A stretch of 64,000 nucleotides of DNA from Chitinophagaceae bacterium UBA1931 (GTDB lineage: Bacteria; Bacteroidota; Bacteroidia; Chitinophagales; Chitinophagaceae). How positions within the stretch are numbered: position 1 is the first letter of the stretch; every line of letters starts with the position of its first letter. Positions 41,534-49,577 of the stretch are shown piece by piece. The notes under the pieces are model-generated. The model had not been told where the DNA came from. It saw nothing but the letters and a program-made list of their open reading frames with translations, and made no database searches. The stretch lies in contig DDFJ01000001.1 in assembly GCA_002337125.1 (NCBI GenBank), positions 248,001 through 312,000 of the forward strand, given 5' to 3'. A program made the translations under genes and the position numbers.

Positions 41534-42454
41534 ATGAAAAAAATCTTCTTCGTTCTTGTTTTGACAATGATTTTTAAAGTGTCAACGGGGCAAAAGCAAC
41601 GTCTTGGTTTTAATCTTCAAATTGGGCAAACTTATTACAATTTATTACAATCTTCAAGTAATGTAAAGCAGGAACTGAATGGTCAGAATATAACTATTGA
41701 AATTGGTTTAACAGGTAAAACAGCCTATAAAGTAACCGGCTTAAAAGACAGTATTTACGATATGGATGTTAGCTATGAAAAGTTAGAAATGACCATGAAA
41801 CGTGAAGACAGGACAATAACGTTCAGTTCTGAAAGTAAAGATGAGAATGATATTATGTCGAAATTGCTGGCACAGGTTGTTGGTAAACCATTCAACATTA
41901 AAATGACGAAGTCCGGCAAAATCATTGAAGTAAAAAATGTTGATTTAATATTTGACAATATGTTTGATCAGTTTCCTGATATTTCAGCAGCGCAAAAAGA
42001 ACAGGTGAAAGCACAGCTTATGCAGATCTATGGTGAAAAAGCGTTTAAAGGAAGCTTTGAAATGGTTACATACATATTTCCTGATTTACCGGTTAAGAAA
42101 GGTGACAGCTGGGTGATAAACACAAAACTTGAATCCAGTATGTTGGCAAACCTGGTTATTACTTATGAATTTAAAGACAAAACAGATCGTTATAATCTCA
42201 TACTTGGCAACGGAAAGTTTGCAACATCCGACAATGCGGATTATGTTGAGATAAGCGGTATGCCCACTAGATATAAGCTGGAAGGAGATGTTATTTCAAG
42301 TTTAAAAATTGACAGTAAAACCGGTTGGATAATTGAGGCAACGATTAATCAAAAGATGAGTGGCATTGCCGATATAAAGGATAATCCAAAACTGCCCGGT
42401 GGTTTAACCATACCTATGTCATTTGAAAATATCATGAATATTCGTTCAAATTAA
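41534..42454 (+). CDS. DUF6263-like exported protein
   Basis: I choose the ATG at 41534 with signal peptide MKKIFFVLVLTMIFKVSTGQ; the longer frame begins at a TTG. The 306-residue protein has an N-terminal LGFNLQIGQTYYNLLQSSSN segment, a central KPFNIKMTKSGKIIEVKNVD, and the C-terminal YKLEGDVISSLKIDSKTGW and AGIADIK-like region that I associate with DUF6263. It is probably periplasmic, with a lipocalin- or LolA-like beta fold. Function unknown. It begins 104 bp after the YwqK/TonB_C gene. Confidence 0.65.
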   Translation: MKKIFFVLVLTMIFKVSTGQKQRLGFNLQIGQTYYNLLQSSSNVKQELNGQNITIEIGLTGKTAYKVTGLKDSIYDMDVSYEKLEMTMKREDRTITFSSESKDENDIMSKLLAQVVGKPFNIKMTKSGKIIEVKNVDLIFDNMFDQFPDISAAQKEQVKAQLMQIYGEKAFKGSFEMVTYIFPDLPVKKGDSWVINTKLESSMLANLVITYEFKDKTDRYNLILGNGKFATSDNADYVEISGMPTRYKLEGDVISSLKIDSKTGWIIEATINQKMSGIADIKDNPKLPGGLTIPMSFENIMNIRSN

Positions 42455-42496
42455 AGCAGGGATTTTTTTCGGTTTATTTACTAACTGGTTCAAAAG

Positions 42497-42559
42497 AGCC
42501 GGTAGTAGGTAGTGAGGAGTGAGAAGTTAGAAGTAAGAAGTTAGAAGTAAGAAGTAAGA
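42497..42559. repeat. Heptad tandem repeat (AGCCGGT / AGTAAGA units)
   Basis: Nine in-phase 7-bp units: AGCCGGT, AGTAGGT, AGTGAGG, AGTGAGA, AGTTAGA, AGTAAGA, AGTTAGA, AGTAAGA, AGTAAGA. It lies in the gap between the DUF6263-like gene and the 42644 gene. Confidence 0.9.
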
Positions 42560-42643
42560 AGGTTGATCTTCTTTTCTGTTTGTTTTGAGTGCATTGAAAC
42601 TAATTCAGGTTTATCTGTTTATCTTGGCGGCTGAAAACTGCTG

Positions 42644-43147
42644 ATGTTCAGGCTTACCAACATATCGTCTCTTTTTTTTCTGCTGTGTTTCAGCTTTCCG
42701 CTGGTTTCGCCTGTAATGATGCAGGTGAAAGAAGTGCTTGTTCAGATGGAAATGATGGAGGCGCTGGAAACGGAGGAGCTTGTTGATATAAGGGTTAAAA
42801 CTTCCCAGATACAATGGATTAAAAGCAAACGGGAGTGCTTCGTTAACGGTGAACTGTTTGATGTAAAGCGGCTACGGGTGATTAACGATGAAACGTTGCT
42901 GACGGGTCTGTTTGACCAAAAAGAAAAGACGATTAAAAACAAGCTGGAGAACTTTGCCAAAAAACAGGAGCAATCCAATAAACAGGAAAAAGCTGTAAAG
43001 CTGTTCTCCGTTGTGAGTGCAAAACCGGCAAGCTGTTTACTGCCCTTGCTGCGTGCAGTTATTGTTAACCGCATCAACCAATACAGGGTTTCCATTTATA
43101 CCAATCCCTTCCTGGGCTTTGAAGCTCCTCCTCCAAAATACAGCTGA
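42644..43147 (+). CDS. Secreted protein of unknown function upstream of a TonB-dependent receptor
   Basis: The 167-residue precursor starts at the ATG at 42644 with a signal-like helix (MFRLTNISSLFFLLCFSFPL). The mature part is highly charged: a Glu/Met-rich stretch (MEALETEELVDIRVKTSQ), a Lys/Gln-rich helix (KTIKNKLENFAKKQEQSNKQ) and a hydrophobic SCLLPLLRAVIVNRINQY segment. It ends with FEAPPPKYS. I do not recognise the family. The end is 118 bp upstream of the TonB-dependent receptor on the same strand, so co-transcription is possible. No metal site is evident. Confidence 0.55.
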   Translation: MFRLTNISSLFFLLCFSFPLVSPVMMQVKEVLVQMEMMEALETEELVDIRVKTSQIQWIKSKRECFVNGELFDVKRLRVINDETLLTGLFDQKEKTIKNKLENFAKKQEQSNKQEKAVKLFSVVSAKPASCLLPLLRAVIVNRINQYRVSIYTNPFLGFEAPPPKYS

Positions 43148-43265
43148 GATTTCCATTCTTTTTTATTACAGGCATTACCAACTGCAGTGATGCTTTCATG
43201 TGCCGCATAGATGTATGTGTGCATGATCTATTGATTTCAACCCAGATTTAATATTAACAAGTAAG

Positions 43266-45548
43266 ATGAAAAAAATATGTTCAGTGCTGTTAACTGTTTG
43301 TGCTGTTTTTTATGCAAAGGCGCAAACAGCAGTTACAGATACAATTGTAAAAGAGTTAAACGAGATAGTGATCAGCGTCAATAAATTCCCGGAGAAAAAA
43401 TTAAATGTTGCCCAGCGAATTGATGTTATCAGTTCGGGCTATATCGCAAGAGTGAATGCGCAAAATACCGGCGACCTGCTGATTAATACCGGTAATGTGT
43501 TTGTGCAAAAAAGTCAGCAGGGTGGCAGCAGCCCTGTAATAAGAGGCTTTGAAGCAAGCCGTGTGTTATTGGTGATTGATGGTGTGCGTATGAACAACCT
43601 GATTTACCGGTCGGGTCATTTGCAGAATGCAATTACGGTTGACCAGAATATGCTTGAGCGTGTGGAAGTGTTGTATGGCCCCAATTCAACCATTTACGGA
43701 AGTGATGCATTGGGAGGTGTTGTACATTTCAGAACAAAGATGCCCGTGCCTGCAACTGCTGGTAAGTTATTTACAGCATCGGGTAACAGTTTTGTACGCT
43801 ACAGTTCTGCCAATGCAGAAAAGTCGGTGCATGCAGATGTAAATCTTGGCTGGAAAAAAATTGCCTGGCTGCAATCGTACAGCTACAGTGATTTTGGTGA
43901 TGTGAAAATGGGCAGTAAGTACCCGTCGAAGTATCCTGGTTTCGGGAGAAGAGATTCATTTATGACAAGGATTAACGGAGTTGATACTGTTGTGAAAAAT
44001 GCTGATACAAGAGTGCAGAAGTTTTCGGGTTACAGGCAGTGGGATTTTTTACAGAAAGTACTGCTGCAGCAAAACGAAAAGATAACCCATGTACTGAATG
44101 TGCAGTATTCCAATACAACCAATGTACCCCGTTATGACCGTTTGCAGGATAAACGAAACGGTACATTGCGTTATGCCGAATGGTATTATGGTCCGCAGGA
44201 ACGACTGTTTACCTCTTACGAATTCAGTATTGTAAAGGCAGGGTTCTTTGATGCCATTACAGCCAATATCAATTACCAGGCTATTGGAGAAAGCCGTTAT
44301 ACGAGGGAATTTAAACGATACGACCGGTTGGATGGCCGTGTTGAGAAAGTGAAAGTGGGAGGCTTTACTATTGATACACGTAAAACATGGAAGAATCATG
44401 AATTAACTGCCGGGATTGACGGGCAGCTGAATGATCTCAAATCAACTGCATCGAGAGTAAATATAAACACAGGTGCATCAACCAGGTTAGATACCCGTTA
44501 CCCCGATGGTAAAAACAAAATGAACAACTTTGGTTTGTTTGCCCAGCATACATACAAGTTTAAAAACAGGAAGTTTGTTTTGAATGACGGTATCCGTTTG
44601 CAAAGAATCAGTTTACATTCAACACTGGTTGATACTGCTTTGCTTTTTCATCTTCCCTATACAGAAATCAGGCAGGATTATGTTACCGTTACAGGTAATG
44701 CAGGGTTGATTTATTTACCTGCTGCTGGCAGTAAGTTTTCCTTTAATATTTCAACAGGTTTCAGGGCACCCAACGTTGATGATCTTGCCAAAATATTCGA
44801 GTCGAGCACATCTGCCAAACAACTGGTTGTGCCTAATAAGGATATCAGGCCTGAAAAAACAATCAATGTTGACCTGGGTGTAAGTCAGAATATAGGGAGC
44901 AATGTACGTATTGAAGCAAGCGGATTTTATACCTGGTTCAGGGATGCGCTGGTAAAAGCTCCTTTTAAATTAAACGGCCAGGATTCTGTTCTTTACTATG
45001 GAGTAAAAAGCCAGGTATTGGCAAATGTGAATGCCAACAAAGCTTTTCTATATGGTTTCTCTGCTTCTTTTTTTGCAACCATAGCCAATGACTTTACGTT
45101 GAGCAGCAGCATTTCCTACACAAAGGGACGGTTTGAAACAGATGATACAAAAAACAGCAATGTGTATGAAAAGCAGCCGAGTGGGGTATATGCATTGGTG
45201 AGTAAAAAAGTGTCGTCGAAGCCACTGGATCATATACCACCTGTATTTGGCAAAACAAGTATTGCTTACCAGCACAAGGCTTTATTTGCAGAACTGTATG
45301 CCTTGTATAATGGCTGGAAACATCTTGATGCGTATAATGCAGATGGTGAAGACAATGCCCAGTATGCAACAGCTGATGGTATGCCATCGTGGGCAACACT
45401 GAACCTGCGTACATCGTACCGTTTCGGGAAAGCGTTTACGCTACAGTTTGCAGTGGAGAATATTCTTGACCGGAATTACCGCTATTTTGCTTCGGGGTTT
45501 TCAGCTGCGGGCAGAAATTTTATCGTAGCAGCGAGGGCAGGTTTTTAG
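43266..45548 (+). CDS. TonB-dependent outer-membrane receptor
   Basis: The 760-residue precursor has a signal peptide (MKKICSVLLTVCAVFYAKAQ), then a TonB-box-like start (VKELNEIVISVNKFPEKKLN). The plug domain covers about residues 40-160 (SSPVIRGFEASRVLLVIDGVRMNN and YGPNSTIYGSDALGGVVHFR). A 22-strand-type barrel follows and ends FSAAGRNFIVAARAGF. The FRAPNVDDLAKIF and PNKDIRPEKTINVD segments resemble the FRAP and NPDL boxes of haem/haemoglobin- and siderophore-type receptors, so iron or haem uptake is a reasonable but unproven role. A hairpin terminator lies just beyond the stop. Confidence 0.88.
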   Translation: MKKICSVLLTVCAVFYAKAQTAVTDTIVKELNEIVISVNKFPEKKLNVAQRIDVISSGYIARVNAQNTGDLLINTGNVFVQKSQQGGSSPVIRGFEASRVLLVIDGVRMNNLIYRSGHLQNAITVDQNMLERVEVLYGPNSTIYGSDALGGVVHFRTKMPVPATAGKLFTASGNSFVRYSSANAEKSVHADVNLGWKKIAWLQSYSYSDFGDVKMGSKYPSKYPGFGRRDSFMTRINGVDTVVKNADTRVQKFSGYRQWDFLQKVLLQQNEKITHVLNVQYSNTTNVPRYDRLQDKRNGTLRYAEWYYGPQERLFTSYEFSIVKAGFFDAITANINYQAIGESRYTREFKRYDRLDGRVEKVKVGGFTIDTRKTWKNHELTAGIDGQLNDLKSTASRVNINTGASTRLDTRYPDGKNKMNNFGLFAQHTYKFKNRKFVLNDGIRLQRISLHSTLVDTALLFHLPYTEIRQDYVTVTGNAGLIYLPAAGSKFSFNISTGFRAPNVDDLAKIFESSTSAKQLVVPNKDIRPEKTINVDLGVSQNIGSNVRIEASGFYTWFRDALVKAPFKLNGQDSVLYYGVKSQVLANVNANKAFLYGFSASFFATIANDFTLSSSISYTKGRFETDDTKNSNVYEKQPSGVYALVSKKVSSKPLDHIPPVFGKTSIAYQHKALFAELYALYNGWKHLDAYNADGEDNAQYATADGMPSWATLNLRTSYRFGKAFTLQFAVENILDRNYRYFASGFSAAGRNFIVAARAGF

Positions 45549-45574
45549 ATAACTGCTTCAGTAATGTATAATAA

Positions 45575-45621
45575 GGCCGCTGTTTTCTTTTTTATGATGA
45601 AAAGAAGACGGCGGCTTTTTT
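45575..45621 (+). terminator. Intrinsic terminator of the TonB-dependent receptor gene
   Basis: Outer arms GCCGC and GCGGC, with inner complementary runs GTTTTCTTTT and AAAAGAAGAC, form a long hairpin followed by six T at 45616-45621. It lies about 27 bp after the receptor stop codon. Confidence 0.85.
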
Positions 45622-45660
45622 GCAATAAGAACAGCCTGAAGCATGTAGTAATTGATGCAG

Positions 45661-45993
45661 CTAGCCCAATATTATTTTTCTGTGTTTCTGCCCCCAGGCT
45701 ACAATGGCTTCTATTAAAGGTTCAAGTGATTTGCCGTGTTTCGTTAAAGTGTACATAACAATGGCGGTATCATTTGTGTTTTCCTGCTGTTGCAGCAGTT
45801 TGTTCAGCTCAAGGTATTTCAGTTCTTTGATAAGAATTTTCGGAGTAATTGTTCCAAGGTCTCTTTTCAGTTCGTTAAAGCGTTTTGGTTTATCGCAGAG
45901 ACTTGCAAGTATGGCGCCCCTCCATCTTCCGCCAATGATATCTATTACGTCCTGTACATCACGCAGCTGTACCTGTTTCTGTTTATTCTTCAT
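45661..45993 (-). CDS. HxlR-type winged-helix transcriptional regulator
   Basis: The 110-residue protein has the HxlR layout: DVIDIIGGRWRGAILASLCDK (with single Cys33 in the usual redox-Cys region), RFNELKRDLGTITPKILIKE recognition region and the wing TAIVMYTLTKHGKSLEP. HxlR regulators bind palindromic operators as dimers and often respond to quinone, disulfide or aldehyde stress through an N-terminal cysteine. It diverges from the NAD(P)H-binding oxidoreductase gene at 46096, and two palindromes in the intergenic region are likely its operators. Confidence 0.9.
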   Translation of the reverse strand: MKNKQKQVQLRDVQDVIDIIGGRWRGAILASLCDKPKRFNELKRDLGTITPKILIKELKYLELNKLLQQQENTNDTAIVMYTLTKHGKSLEPLIEAIVAWGQKHRKIILG

Positions 45994-46008
45994 CCTGTTT
46001 GATTTTGC

Positions 46009-46062
46009 AGTATCCTGAAGGATAGCTGTATTTTTCTACAAACATAGTATCTGCAGGATACT
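46009..46062. promoter_or_regulatory. Twin operator-like palindromes between hxlR-type gene and oxidoreductase gene
   Basis: AG-TATCCT-GA-AGGATA-GCT (46009-46027) and AGTATC-TGCAG-GATACT (46046-46062) are related palindromes sharing the half-sites GTATC and GGATAC. Their centres are about 36 bp apart, in the divergent promoter region. They fit binding sites for the HxlR protein acting on both genes. Confidence 0.65.
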
Positions 46063-46095
46063 GGTCTTTATTTTTGGCAGAAAAAATTTAAACTG

Positions 46096-46728
46096 ATGAC
46101 TATTACTGTGATAGGTGCTTCTGCCGGTATTGGGCTGGAAACTGTTAAACGTGCATTGCAGCGGGGCCACAACGTTACCACTCTTTCAAGAGGTGCTGTT
46201 CTGTTACCCGGTACTACAGCATTGAGAAGTATAAAAGGCAGTGCATTGAACAGGGATGATTTGCGGCTGGCTTTAAGCAATACTGATGCCGTTATTGTTG
46301 CATTGGGTACAGGTAAGAGTATGAAAGCAACGACATTGTATTCGGACTTTGCCGCTTTGCTTACTGAAGTACAGGGTGAAATGAAGCTGGATATTCCGTT
46401 TGTTATTGTTACCGGCTTTGGAGCAGGAGAAAGCGGCGCATACAACAGTTTTTTGATGAAACTTTTTTTCCGGTTGTTTTTAAAGGATGTATATGCTGAT
46501 AAAACAAAGATGGAAGAAATTATATCACAATCAAAAATGAGGTGGGTGATAGTGCGTCCCGGCTTATTAAAAGATCAACCATTATCAGATTATTACAAAG
46601 TAGAAACGAGATTATATAACGGAATGAATACAGGTGCAGTAAGCAGGGCTAATGTTGCAGACTTTATTGTTAAGCAAGCGGAAACCCAGACCTGCCTGTA
46701 TCAATATTGTTCCATTTCAAACAGATAA
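46096..46728 (+). CDS. NAD(P)H-binding SDR-type oxidoreductase
   Basis: The 210-residue protein opens with a dinucleotide-binding motif (MTITVIGASAGIGLETVKRA), then ALRSIKGSALNRDDLRLAL and ADAVIVALGTG in the atypical NmrA/YwnB-like SDR style. The C-terminal part WVIVRPGLLKDQPLSDYY is typical of NAD(P)-binding SDR proteins. Substrate unknown; divergence from an HxlR regulator suggests electrophile or quinone-response control. It precedes the TMEM175-like gene by 1 bp between stop and ATG. Confidence 0.82.
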   Translation: MTITVIGASAGIGLETVKRALQRGHNVTTLSRGAVLLPGTTALRSIKGSALNRDDLRLALSNTDAVIVALGTGKSMKATTLYSDFAALLTEVQGEMKLDIPFVIVTGFGAGESGAYNSFLMKLFFRLFLKDVYADKTKMEEIISQSKMRWVIVRPGLLKDQPLSDYYKVETRLYNGMNTGAVSRANVADFIVKQAETQTCLYQYCSISNR

Positions 46729-46729
46729 G

Positions 46730-47347
46730 ATGGAAAAGAAAACTGCGAGGTTAGAAGCTTTTAGTGATGGTATTTTTGGAGTGGCTATAACGTTGCTTGC
46801 CATTGAAATAGGAATCGGGGAATATGCTGCTGCAAATAATGAAAATTTATGGGAAAGGATTCTTGAAAAATGGCCGGAGTATTTTGCCTATTTTAATTCT
46901 TTTGCCACTGTACTGCTTATCTGGATGGGACATCATAAAATGATGAATCATTTACGAACTTCCAACCAGAAAATAATTTTAGCGAATGGATTCCTGTTAT
47001 TACTGGTGGTATTATTCCCTTATCCAACAAAAACAGCAGGAACTTTTATAGGAACAGCTGCTGTTAATACAGCCGTTTCTTTTTATGCCGGTTTTACGGG
47101 TTTAATTGTACTGGGTATGTTGTTGCTTAACGTGGCATTGATGAGGAGTAAGGAAGCCCTGATAAATGCTGAAAAAAGTATACCCTGGTTTAAGCAATTA
47201 ATGAGGGGCCAGTTTATTGGGATAATTGTATATGCTGTTGCTGCAATTGTTGCTTTTTATTCCCCCATGACAGCTTTGACTATGACATTTTTTATGTGGG
47301 TATTCTGGGCTGTTACAACAAAGGACAATAATGCGGATGCTGAATGA
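46730..47347 (+). CDS. TMEM175/DUF1211-family membrane protein
   Basis: I choose the ATG at 46730 because the hallmark sequence starts right after it (MEKKTARLEAFSDGIFGVAI). The longer frame starts inside the preceding gene. The 205-residue protein has six hydrophobic segments, beginning GIFGVAITLLAIEIG and later FNSFATVLLIWMGHHKMM. TMEM175 homologues in bacteria are K+-selective channels; the FSDG hallmark at the first helix is present here. The ATG is 1 bp after the previous stop, so the gene is probably co-expressed with the SDR protein. Confidence 0.85.
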   Translation: MEKKTARLEAFSDGIFGVAITLLAIEIGIGEYAAANNENLWERILEKWPEYFAYFNSFATVLLIWMGHHKMMNHLRTSNQKIILANGFLLLLVVLFPYPTKTAGTFIGTAAVNTAVSFYAGFTGLIVLGMLLLNVALMRSKEALINAEKSIPWFKQLMRGQFIGIIVYAVAAIVAFYSPMTALTMTFFMWVFWAVTTKDNNADAE

Positions 47348-47418
47348 TTCTGCATTTTGAAGCTGGTCTGTTTCAACAGGTTATTTACAAAATGGAAGCC
47401 CTTATTTGACAGTTTTTA

Positions 47419-48384
47419 TTATTTCAGGTACTTTAATATCGTTCCATGTTCACCACAGGCCCAGCCGTGGTTTGCATCGGTAAAGTGCAGTTCAATTAAT
47501 TTTTCTTTTACAAGAATCACTTCTTTTGTCCAGGTGGTACCACCATCTGTTGTTTTAAGGATGGTTTTACCATCAGTCATGTAACCTGTTGTTTCGGTAA
47601 AGAAATGCAAATCATGAAAAGAGCCGCTTTGCGGTGTGTATAGTTTATTCCATACAAGTCCGCCATTGGATGTTGTGCTTAGCCCGGTTGTATCAGTAAT
47701 AAATCCCTTATTGGCATTTACAAAATAAATACTGTTGAGTGCATTGGGGTTCAGTCCGGGTATTGATTGCGCTGTCCAGTTTACACCGGCATTGGTTGTT
47801 TTGTACAAAGCTTCCAAGCCAAACCATCCTGTCTGTTCGTCTAAAAAGAAAAGAGGTTTGTACAGGTTTGAAGTTTTACCTAAATCAGCAACTGCATTCC
47901 AATGGTATCCTGCATCGGTTGTTTTCCAGAGATAGCGGCCGGAGATATAACCGGTGGATGGGTTGACAAAGAAAATATCGTTGCAATAAAAATCATTGAT
48001 CACCACACTATCAAAACTGTTTCCTCCATTGGTGGTGAAAAATACTTTTGATGTATTGGCTGTGGGAGAATTGAACGGACAGATAAATGCTGCATTACTG
48101 AGCGATGGCATGGCCATGTTTAAAAAATTATGCTTTGCATAAAAAACATTTGTCCATGTAATACCTGCATTGGTAGTACGGTAGATATTATGATCATTAA
48201 TGGCATAGCCGTTGTTACTGTCGAAGAAAAAAATATCAACAAGGAATGAAGTATCGGGCAGGGTTGTTTTGGTCCAGCCGTTAGCTAATGAATCTACAGA
48301 TGCGGGTGGAGGTGCAGGTGGTTTGTCTTTTGAGCAGGCGTTCAGCAGCAGCAACAATACGAAGACGATGGAAAGTTTCTTCAT
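47419..48384 (-). CDS. YCF48/BNR-repeat lipoprotein
   Basis: The 321-residue precursor has a lipobox LNAC and a beta-propeller made of repeated GYxxxxxxxxxTTNAGxTW units (IYRTTNAGITWTNV, LWKTTDAGYHWNAV, LYKTTNAGVNWTA, ILKTTDGGTTWTKE), ending in HGWACGEHGTIL. The YCF48/HCF136-like and BNR families have this architecture. It should be an envelope-bound propeller; ligand unknown. It ends convergent to the TMEM175-like gene and diverges from the ChrB-AraC gene, with a heptad array between. Confidence 0.82.
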   Translation of the reverse strand: MKKLSIVFVLLLLLNACSKDKPPAPPPASVDSLANGWTKTTLPDTSFLVDIFFFDSNNGYAINDHNIYRTTNAGITWTNVFYAKHNFLNMAMPSLSNAAFICPFNSPTANTSKVFFTTNGGNSFDSVVINDFYCNDIFFVNPSTGYISGRYLWKTTDAGYHWNAVADLGKTSNLYKPLFFLDEQTGWFGLEALYKTTNAGVNWTAQSIPGLNPNALNSIYFVNANKGFITDTTGLSTTSNGGLVWNKLYTPQSGSFHDLHFFTETTGYMTDGKTILKTTDGGTTWTKEVILVKEKLIELHFTDANHGWACGEHGTILKYLK

Positions 48385-48422
48385 TCAGTTGTATTTAGAG
48401 GAAAGGTAGCTAATAATTCCGG

Positions 48423-48520
48423 AGTGGGGAGGGAGTAGGTAGCCGGTAGCTGATAGCCGATAGCCGGTAGTGAGAAGTAAGAAGTAAGAAGTAAGAAGTA
48501 AGAAGTAGGAGGTAAGAAGC
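48423..48520. repeat. Heptad tandem repeat (CGGTAGC / AAGAAGT units)
   Basis: Fourteen in-phase 7-bp units run from AGTGGGG at 48423 to AAGAAGC at 48520, including CGGTAGC, CGATAGC and four AAGAAGT units. It lies in the divergent region between the YCF48 lipoprotein and ChrB-AraC genes. Confidence 0.9.
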
Positions 48521-48585
48521 GTGCTATGGAGTTAGTTTGAGAGGGTGGCAGTAGGTGGGTGGGTTTGAGCCGAAGCAATCTGTAT
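48517..48585. repeat. 67-69-bp intergenic repeat, copy B
   Basis: This is the second copy of the element at 40341-40407. It follows the heptad array directly and ends with the same AAGCAATCTGTAT block about 70 bp before the ChrB-AraC ATG. The two copies differ by scattered substitutions and short indels. Confidence 0.75.
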
Positions 48586-48654
48586 TGCATGTAACTTTTT
48601 TACAAACAAGTTCATTCAGCTAATTTTAAGCAGAAATAAAATAGCAAGGCAGTT

Positions 48655-49524
48655 ATGAAATGGATAACAAGAGAGCGCCCAAAGATTGACAGGCTGGCCT
48701 GTCCCTGGCTGATAAAACGCTTTGTTGATAAGGAGGCGGATTTTATTTATGTGCCGTATAACGAAGTGCTTGCAAAAGCAAAGGAACTGGATGCTATACC
48801 TTATGATATTCCGGGTGTGGAGTTTACCCACTATGATGAGCAATGCACGTTTGACTACATTGTAAAGAAGTATCACATTACTGATAAAGCAGTGCAGGTA
48901 ATGGCTGTTATTGTACGTGGTGCTGATACCGACCGGCATGATATTGCACCTGAATCGGCAGGGTTATCGGCTATTTCAGCTGGTTTATCGTACAATATTC
49001 AGGACGATCATGAATTACTGAAAACAGGCTATGTAATTTATGATGGATTATACAGCTGGGCTACTCATTTGTACCAGCAAAAACATTTGTTCAACAGTCC
49101 GTTTGAAAGTTTACTGCACGAAGTGTATGATAAGTTTTTAAAAGAGAAACGCAGCTTATCAAAACATACTCCTGCATGGGTAAAGGAACTGAAAGAAATG
49201 ATACAGGATTATGCAGATGAGCAACTGACTATTGATCTGAAACAGGTATCGCAGAGTCTTGATCTCAATCCCTCTTATTTATCAAGAGAGTTTTCGAAAT
49301 ATTTTGAGAACATGAATTTTGGTGATTATGTAAGAAAGCTGCGTATTGATAAAGCTGTAAAGCTGATGGAGGAAACAGATTACCCATTAACCGAGATCGC
49401 TTATTTTACGGGTTTTTCAGATCAGAGTCATTTTACACGCATTTTTAAACAGCATACAGGTAAACTTCCTTCGGTTTACAGGAAAGAACTGAAAAAAAGT
49501 AAAGCATATACAAAAGGTAAATAA
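48655..49524 (+). CDS. ChrB-domain/AraC-type HTH fusion regulator
   Basis: The 289-residue protein fuses two modules. Residues about 1-140 are a ChrB C-terminal-type domain (MKWITRERPKIDRLACPWLI, EFTHYDEQCTFDYIVKKYHI, AVIVRGADTDRHDIAPESAG). Residues about 180-285 are an AraC family pair of helix-turn-helix motifs (LKQVSQSLDLNPSYLSREFS and ITEIAYFTGFSDQSHFTRIF-like). The chrA transporter gene follows 53 bp downstream on the same strand, so this is almost certainly the chromate-responsive regulator, with the ChrB domain likely serving as the sensing or reducing part. Such a single-chain arrangement differs from the separate ChrB protein of proteobacteria. Confidence 0.82.
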   Translation: MKWITRERPKIDRLACPWLIKRFVDKEADFIYVPYNEVLAKAKELDAIPYDIPGVEFTHYDEQCTFDYIVKKYHITDKAVQVMAVIVRGADTDRHDIAPESAGLSAISAGLSYNIQDDHELLKTGYVIYDGLYSWATHLYQQKHLFNSPFESLLHEVYDKFLKEKRSLSKHTPAWVKELKEMIQDYADEQLTIDLKQVSQSLDLNPSYLSREFSKYFENMNFGDYVRKLRIDKAVKLMEETDYPLTEIAYFTGFSDQSHFTRIFKQHTGKLPSVYRKELKKSKAYTKGK

Positions 49525-49577
49525 ACTGCTATTTCAGCTATGTGGTTCGTTTTAGTTTGCAGGCTTAATTGCAGACA

